From NCBI GenBank assembly GCA_046328225.1, contig JAXLWZ010000016.1:23249-87248 (forward strand): DNA of 64,000 nt, written 5' to 3'. Shown in pieces: positions 56,657-64,000 of the stretch (the first letter of the stretch is position 1; the number at the start of each line of letters is the position of its first letter). Under the pieces are notes generated by a model. The model had not been told where the DNA came from. It saw nothing but the letters and a program-made list of their open reading frames with translations, and searched no databases. The translations under genes were made by a program, and so were the position numbers. Source of the stretch: Amarobacillus sp046328225 (lineage in GTDB: Bacteria; Chloroflexota; Dehalococcoidia; Tepidiformales; Tepidiformaceae).

Positions 56657-57174
56657 GAGCGCGCCTCCGCGATGAGCCGGTCGATGGCCGCGGGCGATAC
56701 ACGGCCGTGGAGGCGGCCATCGAGCATCACCGCCGGCGAGAGCGCGCAATTGCCGAGGCAGTACACGGTCTCGACGGTGATAGCGCCATCGGCCGTGGTT
56801 CCGCCCATCTCCACGCCCAACCGCTCGAGGACGTGGCCGGCGAGCGGCTCGCTGCCCATGGACTGGCACGCCTCCGCGCGGCAGACCTTGAGGATGTGGC
56901 GGCCGGGGGGTTCTTCGCGGAAGTCCGCGTAGAAGCCGATGACGCCCACGACCTCGGCGCGCGACAGGTTCAGCCCTTCGGCGACCAGGGGGACGGCGCG
57001 GGCATCGATGAAGCCGAAGTCATCCTGGATGGCGTGGAGGATGGGCAGGAGCGCGCCGGGCACGCCATCGAAGGCGGCGATCAGCGCCCGCACGCGGGGT
57101 GCTTCGCCCCAGTGCGCGGCGGGCGGAGGCGTTCCGGCCCCGTTCGACGCGTCCCACCGGTCGCGTTTCGGCAT
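56653..57174 (-). CDS. fdsG: Formate dehydrogenase gamma subunit FdsG (NuoE-like)
   Basis: 173 residues. A thioredoxin-like [2Fe-2S] protein: LLPILHAIQDDFGFIDARAVPLVAEGLNLSRAEVVGVIGFY, CRAEACQSMGS (first Cys pair) and VYCLGNCALSPAVMLDGRLHG (second pair). ATG 57174 has GAGGAGA 8 nt upstream; a longer open frame upstream has no ribosome site. It couples to fdsB. Confidence 0.92.
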   Translation of the reverse strand: MPKRDRWDASNGAGTPPPAAHWGEAPRVRALIAAFDGVPGALLPILHAIQDDFGFIDARAVPLVAEGLNLSRAEVVGVIGFYADFREEPPGRHILKVCRAEACQSMGSEPLAGHVLERLGVEMGGTTADGAITVETVYCLGNCALSPAVMLDGRLHGRVSPAAIDRLIAEARS

Positions 57175-57205
57175 GGCGACATTCTCCTCTCGCGCGCGCC
57201 GGCCG

Positions 57206-58057
57206 TCAGCCGAGGATGCGCTCGCGCCCGGTATACACGTTGAAGTTGCCGGGTCTGACAAATCCTACCAGTGTCATGCCGAATGACTCAGCAAGGTCGG
57301 TCGCCAGGCTCGACGGCGCGCCCACGGCGCAGACCACGGGGATACGGGCGACCAGCGCCTTTTGGAGCAGTTCGAAGCTCGCACGCCCGCTGAGCAGGAG
57401 GGCATGGCGACCGAGGTCGGCCCGGCCCGCGAGCAGCTGTTCGCCGATGACCTTATCGAGGGCGTTGTGGCGGCCGACGTCCTCCTTCATGGCCACCAGC
57501 GTGCCATCGGGATCGAAGAGGCCCGCGGCGTGGATGCCGCCCGTGGCCGCGAAACCGGCCTGAGCCTGCCGGAGTGCCGCGGGCATGGCGAGGATCGACT
57601 CCGGGGCGACATGGAACCCGGCGGGCACCGCGGCGCAGCCCTGCACTTCAAGCGCATCGAGCGTCGCCTTGCCGCAGACGCCGCAGCTGGAGGTGGTGAA
57701 GAAGTTCCGTTCAAGGCGGGAGGGATCGAATGCGAGGCCGGGCCGCAGCGTGACCGTGACGATGTTGAACGCCTGGTCCTCGGCCTCGTCGGTGCAGTAA
57801 GAGACGTCGACGACGTCATCGAGCGCGCGGACGATGCCTTCGCCGAAGAGGAAGCCCGCGGCGAGGGCGAAGTCGTCGCCGGGGGTGCGCATGGTGATGG
57901 CGATGCTGCGCCGCTGGAGTTCGCCGTCGTCCTCCCAGAGGAGACGGATCTCCATGGGCTCCTCGCAGGAAACGGCGTCGTCCACGCCAACCCAGGCGCC
58001 GTCGCGGAAGCGGGCGATGGGCCGATGCGTTTCGCGCGACGGGCGCTGCGGGTCCAT
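57206..58057 (-). CDS. fdhD: Formate dehydrogenase accessory sulfurtransferase FdhD
   Basis: 283 residues. FdhD transfers sulfur from IscS to the molybdenum cofactor before insertion into formate dehydrogenase. The essential CxxC is in SSCGVCGK. EEPMEIRL, TPGDDFALAAGFLFGEGI, GGIHAAGLF, EDVGRHNALDKVIG and SGRASFELLQKAL are all conserved. It is the first gene of the fds operon, 31 nt before fdsG. TATGCT ends 6 nt before ATG 58057, so the operon transcript is probably leaderless. Confidence 0.95.
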   Translation of the reverse strand: MDPQRPSRETHRPIARFRDGAWVGVDDAVSCEEPMEIRLLWEDDGELQRRSIAITMRTPGDDFALAAGFLFGEGIVRALDDVVDVSYCTDEAEDQAFNIVTVTLRPGLAFDPSRLERNFFTTSSCGVCGKATLDALEVQGCAAVPAGFHVAPESILAMPAALRQAQAGFAATGGIHAAGLFDPDGTLVAMKEDVGRHNALDKVIGEQLLAGRADLGRHALLLSGRASFELLQKALVARIPVVCAVGAPSSLATDLAESFGMTLVGFVRPGNFNVYTGRERILG

Positions 58058-58063
58058 CGAGCC

Positions 58064-58069
58064 AGCATA
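58064..58069 (-). promoter_or_regulatory. -10 box (TATGCT), leaderless-type, for the fds operon
   Basis: TATGCT on the minus strand ends 6 nt before the fdhD ATG, and no ribosome site lies between. Downstream fds genes each have their own strong Shine-Dalgarno or coupled start, consistent with one transcript. Confidence 0.45.
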
Positions 58070-58162
58070 GCGGATGCGGATTTGCCCCTCGAAGGACCAC
58101 GGGCGGACTGGGGCGGGATGCCGTACAGTCCGGAGCGACCACCGACGCACACGGAGACCGCT

Positions 58163-58825
58163 ATGGCCGACACGCTCCCGCCGCCCGCCGGCATCGACGT
58201 CCTCGAGGCGATGTACACGACGCGCGCGATGCGCCGCCTGAAGCCCGACCCGATCCCGGCCGCGACGCTGCGGGCGATCCTGGATGCGGCGATTCGCGGG
58301 CCAAGCGGCGGAAACTCGCAGGGCTGGGCGTTCCTCGCGGTGCAGGACGCCGAGCTGAAGCAGGGGCTGGAACGGATCTACCAGCCGCTGCTGGAGGCGC
58401 TGTTCCACGAGGGCGGCCCGTACTACAAACCGCTCCATTCGGATGACGCCGAGCTGGCGGCGCGCACGAAGAAGATGGCGGACTCGGCCAGCCACCTGGC
58501 GCACCACATGCACGAGGCGCCGGTGATCATCGTTCCCTGCGTGCGCACGGGTGGCCGGCCGACGGATATCTCCACCGGATCGTCGATCTACCCGGCGGTG
58601 CAGAACCTGATGATCGCGGCGCGGGCATACGGCATCGGCAGCACGCTGACCACGGTGCACCGGCTGCGGCAGGATGAGGTTCGCGCCCTGCTCGGCATCC
58701 CTTCGGACTGGGAGACGGCGGCGCTCATCCCGCTGGGCTACCCGAAGGGGCGCTGGGGCGTGGCCGCCCGCCGCCCGGTGGAAGAGGTCGCGTTCGGCGA
58801 CCGCTGGGGCTCGCCGCTGCCCTGA
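58163..58825 (+). CDS. Nitroreductase-family flavoprotein
   Basis: 220 residues. Features are MYTTRAMRRLKPDPIPAATLRAILDAAIRGPSGGNSQGWAF (FMN phosphate contact), SSIYPAVQNLMIAARAYGIGSTLTT and LIPLGYPKGRWGVAARRPV. HHMHEAPVIIVPC marks a subgroup of longer nitroreductases. Substrate unknown. GGAG upstream supports ATG 58163. It is divergent from the fds operon and may be unrelated to it. Confidence 0.9.
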   Translation: MADTLPPPAGIDVLEAMYTTRAMRRLKPDPIPAATLRAILDAAIRGPSGGNSQGWAFLAVQDAELKQGLERIYQPLLEALFHEGGPYYKPLHSDDAELAARTKKMADSASHLAHHMHEAPVIIVPCVRTGGRPTDISTGSSIYPAVQNLMIAARAYGIGSTLTTVHRLRQDEVRALLGIPSDWETAALIPLGYPKGRWGVAARRPVEEVAFGDRWGSPLP

Positions 58826-58917
58826 ACGGATGGGCGGGGGGAGGCTGAGGCGGGGGTTTCGTTGGGCGGTGTCGTGGTACGCTGCGGGCCACGTTCCGTA
58901 TTCACGAAGGAGTAGTG

Positions 58918-59859
58918 ATGGCCCGCAAGAAGGTCACCATCATCGGCGCCGGCGCAACCGGCGGCGCCATGGCCCAGCGCCTCATCGAGCGCGATATCTG
59001 CGATGTGGTCCTTCAGGACGATCCGCAGTTCGCGGGCACGATGCACTTCGGCAAGGCGCTCGACGAATCGCAGGCCGCTGCCTGGGAAGGCTTCAGCACC
59101 CGCATCAGCGCGACCGATGGGTGGGAAGAAACCGCCAACTCCGACGTGGTGATCTGCACGGCGGGTGCGCCGCGCAAGCCCGGCATGTCGCGCGAAGAGC
59201 TCCTGAACGGCAACGCCGCGATCGTGCGGGCGAAGGTGGCCGAGGCGGCGAAGCATTCGCCGAACGCGGTCATCATCATCTTCGCGAACCCGATGGACGC
59301 GATGTGCCATGTCGCGCTCAAGGCGAGCGGCTTCCCCCGCGAGCGCGTCATCGGCCAGGGCGGCGCCCTCGATAGCGCCCGCTACCGCTACTTCGTCTCC
59401 GAGGCGCTCGGCGTCTCGCCGGCCGACGTGCACGGCTATGTCATCGGCGGGCACACCGATACGACGATGGTGCCCGTGGTCTCGCAGACGCGCATCGGCG
59501 GGGTGCCGCTGACCGACCTGCTCCCTGCCGACCGCATCCAGCAGCTGGTCGCCCGGGCGATGCGCGGCGGCGCCGAGATTGGCGAACTGCTCAAGGTAGG
59601 CAGCGCGTACTACGCGCCGTCGGCGGGAACGATCGCGATGGCGGAGGCGATTCTGCTCGACCAGCGCCGCCTGATCCCCTGCTCGGTCCTCCACCAGGGC
59701 GAATACGGCATCCGCGACGTGTACTCCGGTACCGTCTGCCAGCTCGGCGAGGGCGGCATCCAGCGCACGTTCGAGCTCCCGCTGACCGACGACGAGCGCA
59801 CGCGCGTGGTCGCGGCCGCGCAGGCGACGAAGGACCTGGTCAACCTCATCACGGAGTAG
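58918..59859 (+). CDS. mdh: Malate dehydrogenase (LDH/MDH family)
   Basis: 313 residues. The NAD motif GAGATGG starts at residue 10. CTAGAPRKPGMSREELLNGN holds the substrate-loop Arg residues typical of malate-type enzymes. FANPMDAMCHVAL and the catalytic His179 in GGHTDTTMVP follow; most homologues read GGHGD, so Thr replaces Gly here. It interconverts malate and oxaloacetate. AGGAG lies about 6 nt upstream of ATG 58918. A strong terminator follows, so it is monocistronic. Confidence 0.92.
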   Translation: MARKKVTIIGAGATGGAMAQRLIERDICDVVLQDDPQFAGTMHFGKALDESQAAAWEGFSTRISATDGWEETANSDVVICTAGAPRKPGMSREELLNGNAAIVRAKVAEAAKHSPNAVIIIFANPMDAMCHVALKASGFPRERVIGQGGALDSARYRYFVSEALGVSPADVHGYVIGGHTDTTMVPVVSQTRIGGVPLTDLLPADRIQQLVARAMRGGAEIGELLKVGSAYYAPSAGTIAMAEAILLDQRRLIPCSVLHQGEYGIRDVYSGTVCQLGEGGIQRTFELPLTDDERTRVVAAAQATKDLVNLITE

Positions 59860-59881
59860 ACGGCCCTCAGGCCAGCCGCGG

Positions 59882-59917
59882 ACGCGCCACCTGGCAACGG
59901 GTGGCGCGTTTTCGTTG
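59882..59917 (+). terminator. Rho-independent terminator of mdh
   Basis: A 10-bp stem, ACGCGCCACC (59882-59891) with GGTGGCGCGT (59900-59909), has an 8-nt loop and runs into TTTTCGTT. It begins 22 nt after the stop codon. Confidence 0.85.
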
Positions 59918-59937
59918 CGTATGAGGGCGCTCACAGA

Positions 59938-59951
59938 CGGCGATATCGCCG
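59938..59951. promoter_or_regulatory. 14-bp palindrome CGGCGATATCGCCG (operator candidate)
   Basis: A perfect palindrome in the spacer between the mdh terminator and the lipoprotein gene, 87 nt upstream of its ATG. It is the longest exact palindrome noticed in a spacer. No confident promoter boxes overlap it. Confidence 0.4.
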
Positions 59952-60038
59952 CGTTGCGCACGCGCGTATGTTGCCGCTGCATCCAACCGCTTCGGGCGGC
60001 TCGGCCGGCCGAACCGGGACACACGGAGCACCCCGGCC

Positions 60039-60575
60039 ATGCGTCTGCTTCTCCCCCTGTTCATCCTCGCGGCCAGCTTCAGCCTCACCGGCTGCGGCGG
60101 AGGCGATGCCGAGTCCGCGGACGCGGCACCCGCTGGTGGCGCCGCGAACACGGCCGGCCCGGCCCCCACCGCGACGGCGGCGCCGGCCAGCCCGACGGCG
60201 AACCCTTCGGTCGCGTATCGCGCGGCGATCTCAGCGGGCGCGGGCGCCCTCGGCGTGCAGTTCAAGGAGATTGGTGCGCTGCTCGGCAACGCGCAGTTCG
60301 GCAACGCGACCTGGCGGGACAACACCATCGCGAAGGCGGACGAAATCACCAACACGGCGCGCACGCTGCGCGACGCGAAAGCCCCTTCGACCCCGGAATG
60401 GCAGCAGTTTGAGCAGAAGCTCGACGCCTCGCTCGACAAGTATCTCCAGGCGATGCCGCTCGTGAAGACGGGTGCCCGAACGGGCAGCTCGGCACCGTTC
60501 GCGGAGGCGATTCCGCTGATTACCGACGCGCAGAAGGGCATGGCCGAGGCGACGGCGATCATGCCGAAGGACTGA
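60039..60575 (+). CDS. Small lipoprotein of unknown function
   Basis: 178 residues. Signal peptide MRLLLPLFILAASFSLTGCG has lipobox SLTGC. An Ala/Pro/Thr linker (APTATAAPASPTANPS) is followed by a helical domain (FKEIGALLGNAQFGNATWRDNTIAKADEITNTARTLRDAKAP, WQQFEQKLDASLDKYLQAMPL) that resembles a helical-bundle solute or envelope protein, but no family is certain. GGAG lies upstream of ATG 60039. Confidence 0.75.
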   Translation: MRLLLPLFILAASFSLTGCGGGDAESADAAPAGGAANTAGPAPTATAAPASPTANPSVAYRAAISAGAGALGVQFKEIGALLGNAQFGNATWRDNTIAKADEITNTARTLRDAKAPSTPEWQQFEQKLDASLDKYLQAMPLVKTGARTGSSAPFAEAIPLITDAQKGMAEATAIMPKD

Positions 60576-60642
60576 GCGAGCGCCGGGACCGGCGGACTGC
60601 TCGCTCCGGCGAGGCACCGTATGCTGCGGAGCATGAGGGACC

Positions 60643-61479
60643 TTGGCTGACGCGGCTTCTCAGACCTGGCGCCCGGGCTTCTACCTCGTGGGCACCCCGA
60701 TCGGCAACCTCGCGGACCTTTCGCCGCGCGCGGCCGAGTGCCTGCGGCGCGCCGCCGTGGTCGCCGCCGAGGACACGCGAACGGCCGGGCTGCTGCTCCG
60801 CGAAGCCGGGAGCACCGCGCGCGCCATCAGCCTCACCGAGCACAACGTCGGGCAGCGGGCGCCTGAACTCGTCGCGGCGGCGCACGAGGGGATCGTGGCG
60901 CTGGTGAGCGATGCCGGCACCCCCGTGGTCGCGGATCCTGGCGGGCGCCTCGTCGAGGCGGCACACGCGGCGGGCGTACCCGTGTTCGCGGTCGCAGGGC
61001 CATCGGCACTGACGGCGGCGCTGTCGGTGTCGGGATTCGATGGCAGCGACGCGCACTTCCTGGGCTTCCTTCCGAGGGGCCGCGGCGAACGACGGACGCG
61101 GCTGGCCGAGGCAGCGCGAACGGCGGCCACGCTCGTGCTCTTCGAAAGCCCGAACCGCCTGGCGGAGACGCTCGAGGATGTCGCCGCCGCGCTCGACGAC
61201 CCGCCGGTGGCGGTGAGCCGGGAGATCACCAAGCTGCACGAAGAGACCGTCCGCGGCCGGGCGTCGGAGCTCGCGCGGCACTTCGCCACCGTACGAGGCG
61301 AGGTCACGGTCGCCATCGATGCCCGCGGATTCGACCGGGGGTCGAACGATGCGGCCGCGGTTCGAAGCTACATGGCGGAGATGCAGCGCGCGGGCGCACG
61401 CCGCTCGCCTGCCGCCGCCGAGGCGGCGAAGCGGTTCGGCGTCCCGCGGTCCGTCGCTTACGAAGCGTGGGACGACTGA
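60643..61479 (+). CDS. rsmI: 16S rRNA (cytidine1402-2'-O)-methyltransferase RsmI
   Basis: 278 residues, tetrapyrrole-methylase fold. It methylates the 2'-OH of C1402 in the 16S decoding centre with SAM. Signatures are YLVGTPIGNLADLSPRA, AAEDTRTAGLLL, EHNVGQRAPEL, ALVSDAGTPVVADPGGRLV, GPSALTAALSVSG and FESPNRLAETL. TTG 60643 fits the family N-terminus, with GAGGGA just upstream. It lies before metG, a common bacterial order. Confidence 0.94.
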   Translation: MADAASQTWRPGFYLVGTPIGNLADLSPRAAECLRRAAVVAAEDTRTAGLLLREAGSTARAISLTEHNVGQRAPELVAAAHEGIVALVSDAGTPVVADPGGRLVEAAHAAGVPVFAVAGPSALTAALSVSGFDGSDAHFLGFLPRGRGERRTRLAEAARTAATLVLFESPNRLAETLEDVAAALDDPPVAVSREITKLHEETVRGRASELARHFATVRGEVTVAIDARGFDRGSNDAAAVRSYMAEMQRAGARRSPAAAEAAKRFGVPRSVAYEAWDD

Positions 61480-61499
61480 GGGAACCAGCCCGGCCCCTG

Positions 61500-61508
61500 T
61501 GATAGACT
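61500..61508 (+). promoter_or_regulatory. Extended -10 element for metG-tatD
   Basis: TG followed by one base and TAGACT (61503-61508) lies 22 nt before the metG GTG, in the 51-nt gap after rsmI. The extended TGn motif can substitute for a -35. Confidence 0.4.
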
Positions 61509-61530
61509 GCGGATTCAATCCCATCGTCCC

Positions 61531-63198
61531 GTGAGCCCGCTCTTGCCCGACCGGATCCTCGTCTGCGTGGCCTGGCCCTACGCGAATTACCTCCTGCACG
61601 TCGGCCACGTGGCCGGGGCATACCTGCCGGCCGACATCTTCGCGCGCTACCACCGCCTGCGCGGGAACGAGACTGTCATGGTCTCCGGGTCCGACTGCCA
61701 TGGGACGCCGATTACCGTGTCGGCCGACAAGGAGGGCGTCGAGCCCCGCGCGATCGTCGATCGCTACCACGCGAAAATCGTCGAAACCTGGGAGCGGCTC
61801 GGCATCCAGTGGGAGTGCTACACGACCACGCTCACGGAGAACCACTACGCGACGACGCAGGAGGTCTTCCTCAAGCTGCTTGAGAAGGACTACCTCTACC
61901 GGCGCACGCAGGACCAGCTCTACGACCCGGATGCGAACCGCTTCCTCCCGGACCGGTATGTCGAAGGCACCTGCCCGAAGTGCGGGTACGGCGAAGCCCG
62001 CGGCGACCAATGCGACAACTGCGGGTCGCAGATGGACGCGATCGACCTCCTGAACCCGCGCAGCCGGATGACGGGCGCGACGCCCATCGTGCGCGAATCG
62101 GAGCATTACTTCCTTCGCCTGAGCGCGCTGGAAGCCGGGCTCAAGGAGTGGGTCGCACCGAAGGACCACTGGCGCCGGAACGTTCAGAACTTCACCCTCG
62201 GGATGCTGAACGAAGGGCTCATCGACCGTGCGATCACGCGGGACATCGCCTGGGGTGTGCCCGTGCCCGTCGAAGGTTGGGATGAGAAGCGTATTTATGT
62301 CTGGTTCGACGCCGTCATCGGCTACCTCTCGGCGACACGCGAGTGGGCGCAGCGCAAGGGTGACCCCGAGGACTGGCGACGCTTCTGGGAGGACCCGAAC
62401 GCGCGGAGCTACTACTTCATCGGCAAGGACAACATCCCGTTCCACACGGTGATCTGGCCGGCGATGCTGATGGGCTACGGCGGGTTGAATCTGCCCTACG
62501 ACGTGCCCGCGAACCAGTACGTGAACATGGCGAGCGGGGCCAAGCAGAGCAAGTCCGCGGGCACGGGCACCTGGGTGCTGAACCTGCTCGACGTCTACGC
62601 GCCGGACACGCTGCGCTTCTACCTGACCAGCATCTTCCCCGAGACATCGGATTCGGTGTTCAGCGAAGACGACCTCATCCGCGCGAACAACGACGTCCTC
62701 ATCGGCACGTGGGGCAACCTTGCGAACCGGGTCATCTCGATGATTCACCGCAACTTCGAGGGCGTCGTCCCGGAAAGCGGCGAACTCGCACCGGAGAGCT
62801 CGGCGCTGCTGGCGGATGCTGCCGCGGCCTTTGGCACGGTCGCAAGCGAGTTCGAGGCGTGCCACTTCCGCAACGCCGTGCAAGAGGCGCTGCGCGTGGC
62901 ACAGGCGGCGAACCGCTACCTGGATGAGCGCGCCCCCTGGAAGGCCGTGAAAACCGACCGTGCGCACGCAGCGCAAACGCTGGCGACGGCGCTTTCGGCT
63001 ATCAACGCGATCAAGACGCTGCTCCACCCGGTGATCCCTTTCACGACCGCGACGCTGCACGAGGATCTCGGCTTCGACGACACCATCGGCGAACGCGGCT
63101 GGGCGTTCGAGGCCATCAGCCCGGGCACGCGGCTGCGCCCGGCGCGGCCGCTCTACACCAAGATCGACACTGCCCCCGCCGGCGTGGCGGGCGCATGA
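61531..63198 (+). CDS. metG: Methionine-tRNA ligase MetG
   Basis: 555 residues, cytoplasmic. HIGH motif is HVGH (23-26). The zinc knuckle has C148, C151, C161 and C164 (CPKCGYGEARGDQCDNCG). The KMSKS loop reads KQSKS (338-342), a Met-to-Gln change. The anticodon-binding helical domain ends the protein; there is no C-terminal dimerisation (EMAP-like) domain. GTG 61531 follows an extended -10 element (TG-A-TAGACT, ending 61508). The stop overlaps the tatD start (ATGA). Confidence 0.96.
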   Translation: MSPLLPDRILVCVAWPYANYLLHVGHVAGAYLPADIFARYHRLRGNETVMVSGSDCHGTPITVSADKEGVEPRAIVDRYHAKIVETWERLGIQWECYTTTLTENHYATTQEVFLKLLEKDYLYRRTQDQLYDPDANRFLPDRYVEGTCPKCGYGEARGDQCDNCGSQMDAIDLLNPRSRMTGATPIVRESEHYFLRLSALEAGLKEWVAPKDHWRRNVQNFTLGMLNEGLIDRAITRDIAWGVPVPVEGWDEKRIYVWFDAVIGYLSATREWAQRKGDPEDWRRFWEDPNARSYYFIGKDNIPFHTVIWPAMLMGYGGLNLPYDVPANQYVNMASGAKQSKSAGTGTWVLNLLDVYAPDTLRFYLTSIFPETSDSVFSEDDLIRANNDVLIGTWGNLANRVISMIHRNFEGVVPESGELAPESSALLADAAAAFGTVASEFEACHFRNAVQEALRVAQAANRYLDERAPWKAVKTDRAHAAQTLATALSAINAIKTLLHPVIPFTTATLHEDLGFDDTIGERGWAFEAISPGTRLRPARPLYTKIDTAPAGVAGA

Positions 63199-64000
63199 CG
63201 CTGTTCGACACCCATTGCCACCTCACGGACGAAGCCTTCGCGCACGACGCCGCGGAGGTCTTCGAGCGCGCCCGCGCGACCGGCGTCGCAGCGATGGCCG
63301 TTTGCGGCTACGACGCGGCGTCCAACCAGGCGGCGGTTGCGTTTGCGCAGGGCCGCGAGGGCGCGCATCCCACCGTTGGCTTCCATCCGCACGAGGCGAA
63401 GACGGTGACGGCTGCCATGCTGGCCGAACTGGATGCGCTGGCCGGGCTGCCAGAGGTTGTGGCGGTGGGCGAGATCGGGTTGGACTTCTACCGTGACCAT
63501 TCGGGCCCCGCGGAGCAGCGGCGCGTGTTGGATGCCCAGCTCGAGATCGCGCTGCGGCACGGCAAGCCGGTGTCGTTCCACTCGCGCGCGGCCGAAGATG
63601 CCGCCGCGGAACACCTGGAGCCGTTCGCCCGCGAGATGGCGCGACGCTGGCCGGGTCGCGTCCCGGGCGTCATGCACTGCTTCCAGGGCAACCTCGCGCA
63701 GGCACGGCGGTATGTCACCGCGGGCTTCGCCGTCTCCATCGCCTGCCCGGTCACGTACCCGAAGAACGAGGCGAATCGGACGCTCGCGCGCGAACTGCCG
63801 GCCGAGTCGCTGGTGATCGAAACCGACAGCCCCTATCTGCCCCCGCAGCGCCTGCGCGGCCAGCGCAACGAACCAGCGAACGTAAAGGCTGCCGCGGAGG
63901 CAATCGCCGAGGCGCGGGGGATTTCCTTCGAAGACGTAGCCACCCTCACCACGCGAAACGCCGAGCGGCTGTATCGTGTTGCAATCCGGGCCGGAGTCCA
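63195..64000 (+). CDS. tatD: TatD-family metal-dependent hydrolase, truncated by window end
   Basis: 268 complete codons are visible, with no stop before base 64000. It was read directly from ATG 63195. The metal site is clear: FDTHCHLTDEAF (HxH), VGEIGLDFYRDH (Glu), SFHSRAAED and VMHCFQGN (His), and IETDSPYLPPQRLRGQRNEP (Asp). TatD/YcfH proteins are DNases or deacylases. The visible length is essentially the full family length (about 255-270), so only a few residues are missing. It is coupled to metG by an ATGA overlap. Confidence 0.93.
   Translation, partial: MTLFDTHCHLTDEAFAHDAAEVFERARATGVAAMAVCGYDAASNQAAVAFAQGREGAHPTVGFHPHEAKTVTAAMLAELDALAGLPEVVAVGEIGLDFYRDHSGPAEQRRVLDAQLEIALRHGKPVSFHSRAAEDAAAEHLEPFAREMARRWPGRVPGVMHCFQGNLAQARRYVTAGFAVSIACPVTYPKNEANRTLARELPAESLVIETDSPYLPPQRLRGQRNEPANVKAAAEAIAEARGISFEDVATLTTRNAERLYRVAIRAGV

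Overview
This is 64 kb of gap-free, high-GC chromosome, roughly two thirds G+C with strong GC bias at third codon positions. I see no rRNA, tRNA, CRISPR array, insertion sequence or prophage gene. Gene content suggests an aerobic or facultative Chloroflexota bacterium, most likely a Dehalococcoidia / Tepidiformales-like lineage. The signs are four class III (CaiB/BaiF) CoA-transferases, two acyl-CoA dehydrogenases, F420-type LLM and PPOX proteins, a single-chain biotin-dependent acyl-CoA carboxylase, an NAD-linked molybdenum formate dehydrogenase, and many start codons sitting 6-9 nt behind a TANNNT box (leaderless mRNA). The lineage is inferred; no marker gene was compared.

Layout. 0.1-1.8 kb: ftsB/divIC-like gene and tilS. 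1.8-6.8 kb: a minus-strand run of HDOD, CapA-like, LLM, inositol-phosphatase-like and PPOX genes. 6.9-11.1 kb: a large VWA protein with a Gln/Gly tract, an Ala-rich small protein, a PilZ protein and an SDR. 11.1-20.2 kb: a lipoprotein coupled to a stand-alone GntR winged helix, then a likely minus-strand catabolic operon (family 5 binding protein, MmgE/PrpD, acyl-CoA dehydrogenase, two tandem CaiB genes, TetR). 20.5-27.1 kb: HpcH/CitE lyase, chemoreceptor with a structured leader, fused acyl-CoA carboxylase. 27.3-33.0 kb: a signalling cluster (receiver, hybrid kinase, receiver-HD-GYP, and a convergent second kinase).

33.1-43.6 kb: UbiB-like kinase, NadD, a CoA-transferase, QueE, Ffh, GNAT, DinB, a CAP-domain protein, HemB and small unknowns. 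43.6-49.7 kb: serine hydrolase, DUF35 plus thiolase-like pair, CoA-transferase, acyl-CoA dehydrogenase, nitroreductase. 49.9-58.1 kb: ADP-forming acyl-CoA synthetase converging on a formate dehydrogenase operon (fdhD-fdsG-fdsB-fdsA-fdsD). 58.2-64 kb: nitroreductase, malate dehydrogenase, lipoprotein, rsmI, metG, and tatD cut by the window end.

Metabolically the region looks like CoA-ester catabolism: activation by CoA transfer or ADP-forming ligation, flavin oxidation, carboxylation and lyase or aldol cleavage. Formate oxidation to NADH and malate dehydrogenase sit alongside. The c-di-GMP parts (PilZ, HD-GYP) and the chemoreceptor suggest surface or motility control.

Points for a second look: single-base frame breaks confined to 51.8-52.4 kb, hitting the 3' ends of both the CoA ligase and fdsA; two families of 7-bp tandem repeats in spacers, one arranged as facing inverted arrays; a leaderless-promoter signature at nine genes; several exact palindromes in promoter regions; and a thiolase-like protein that has lost its nucleophilic cysteine next to a DUF35 partner.
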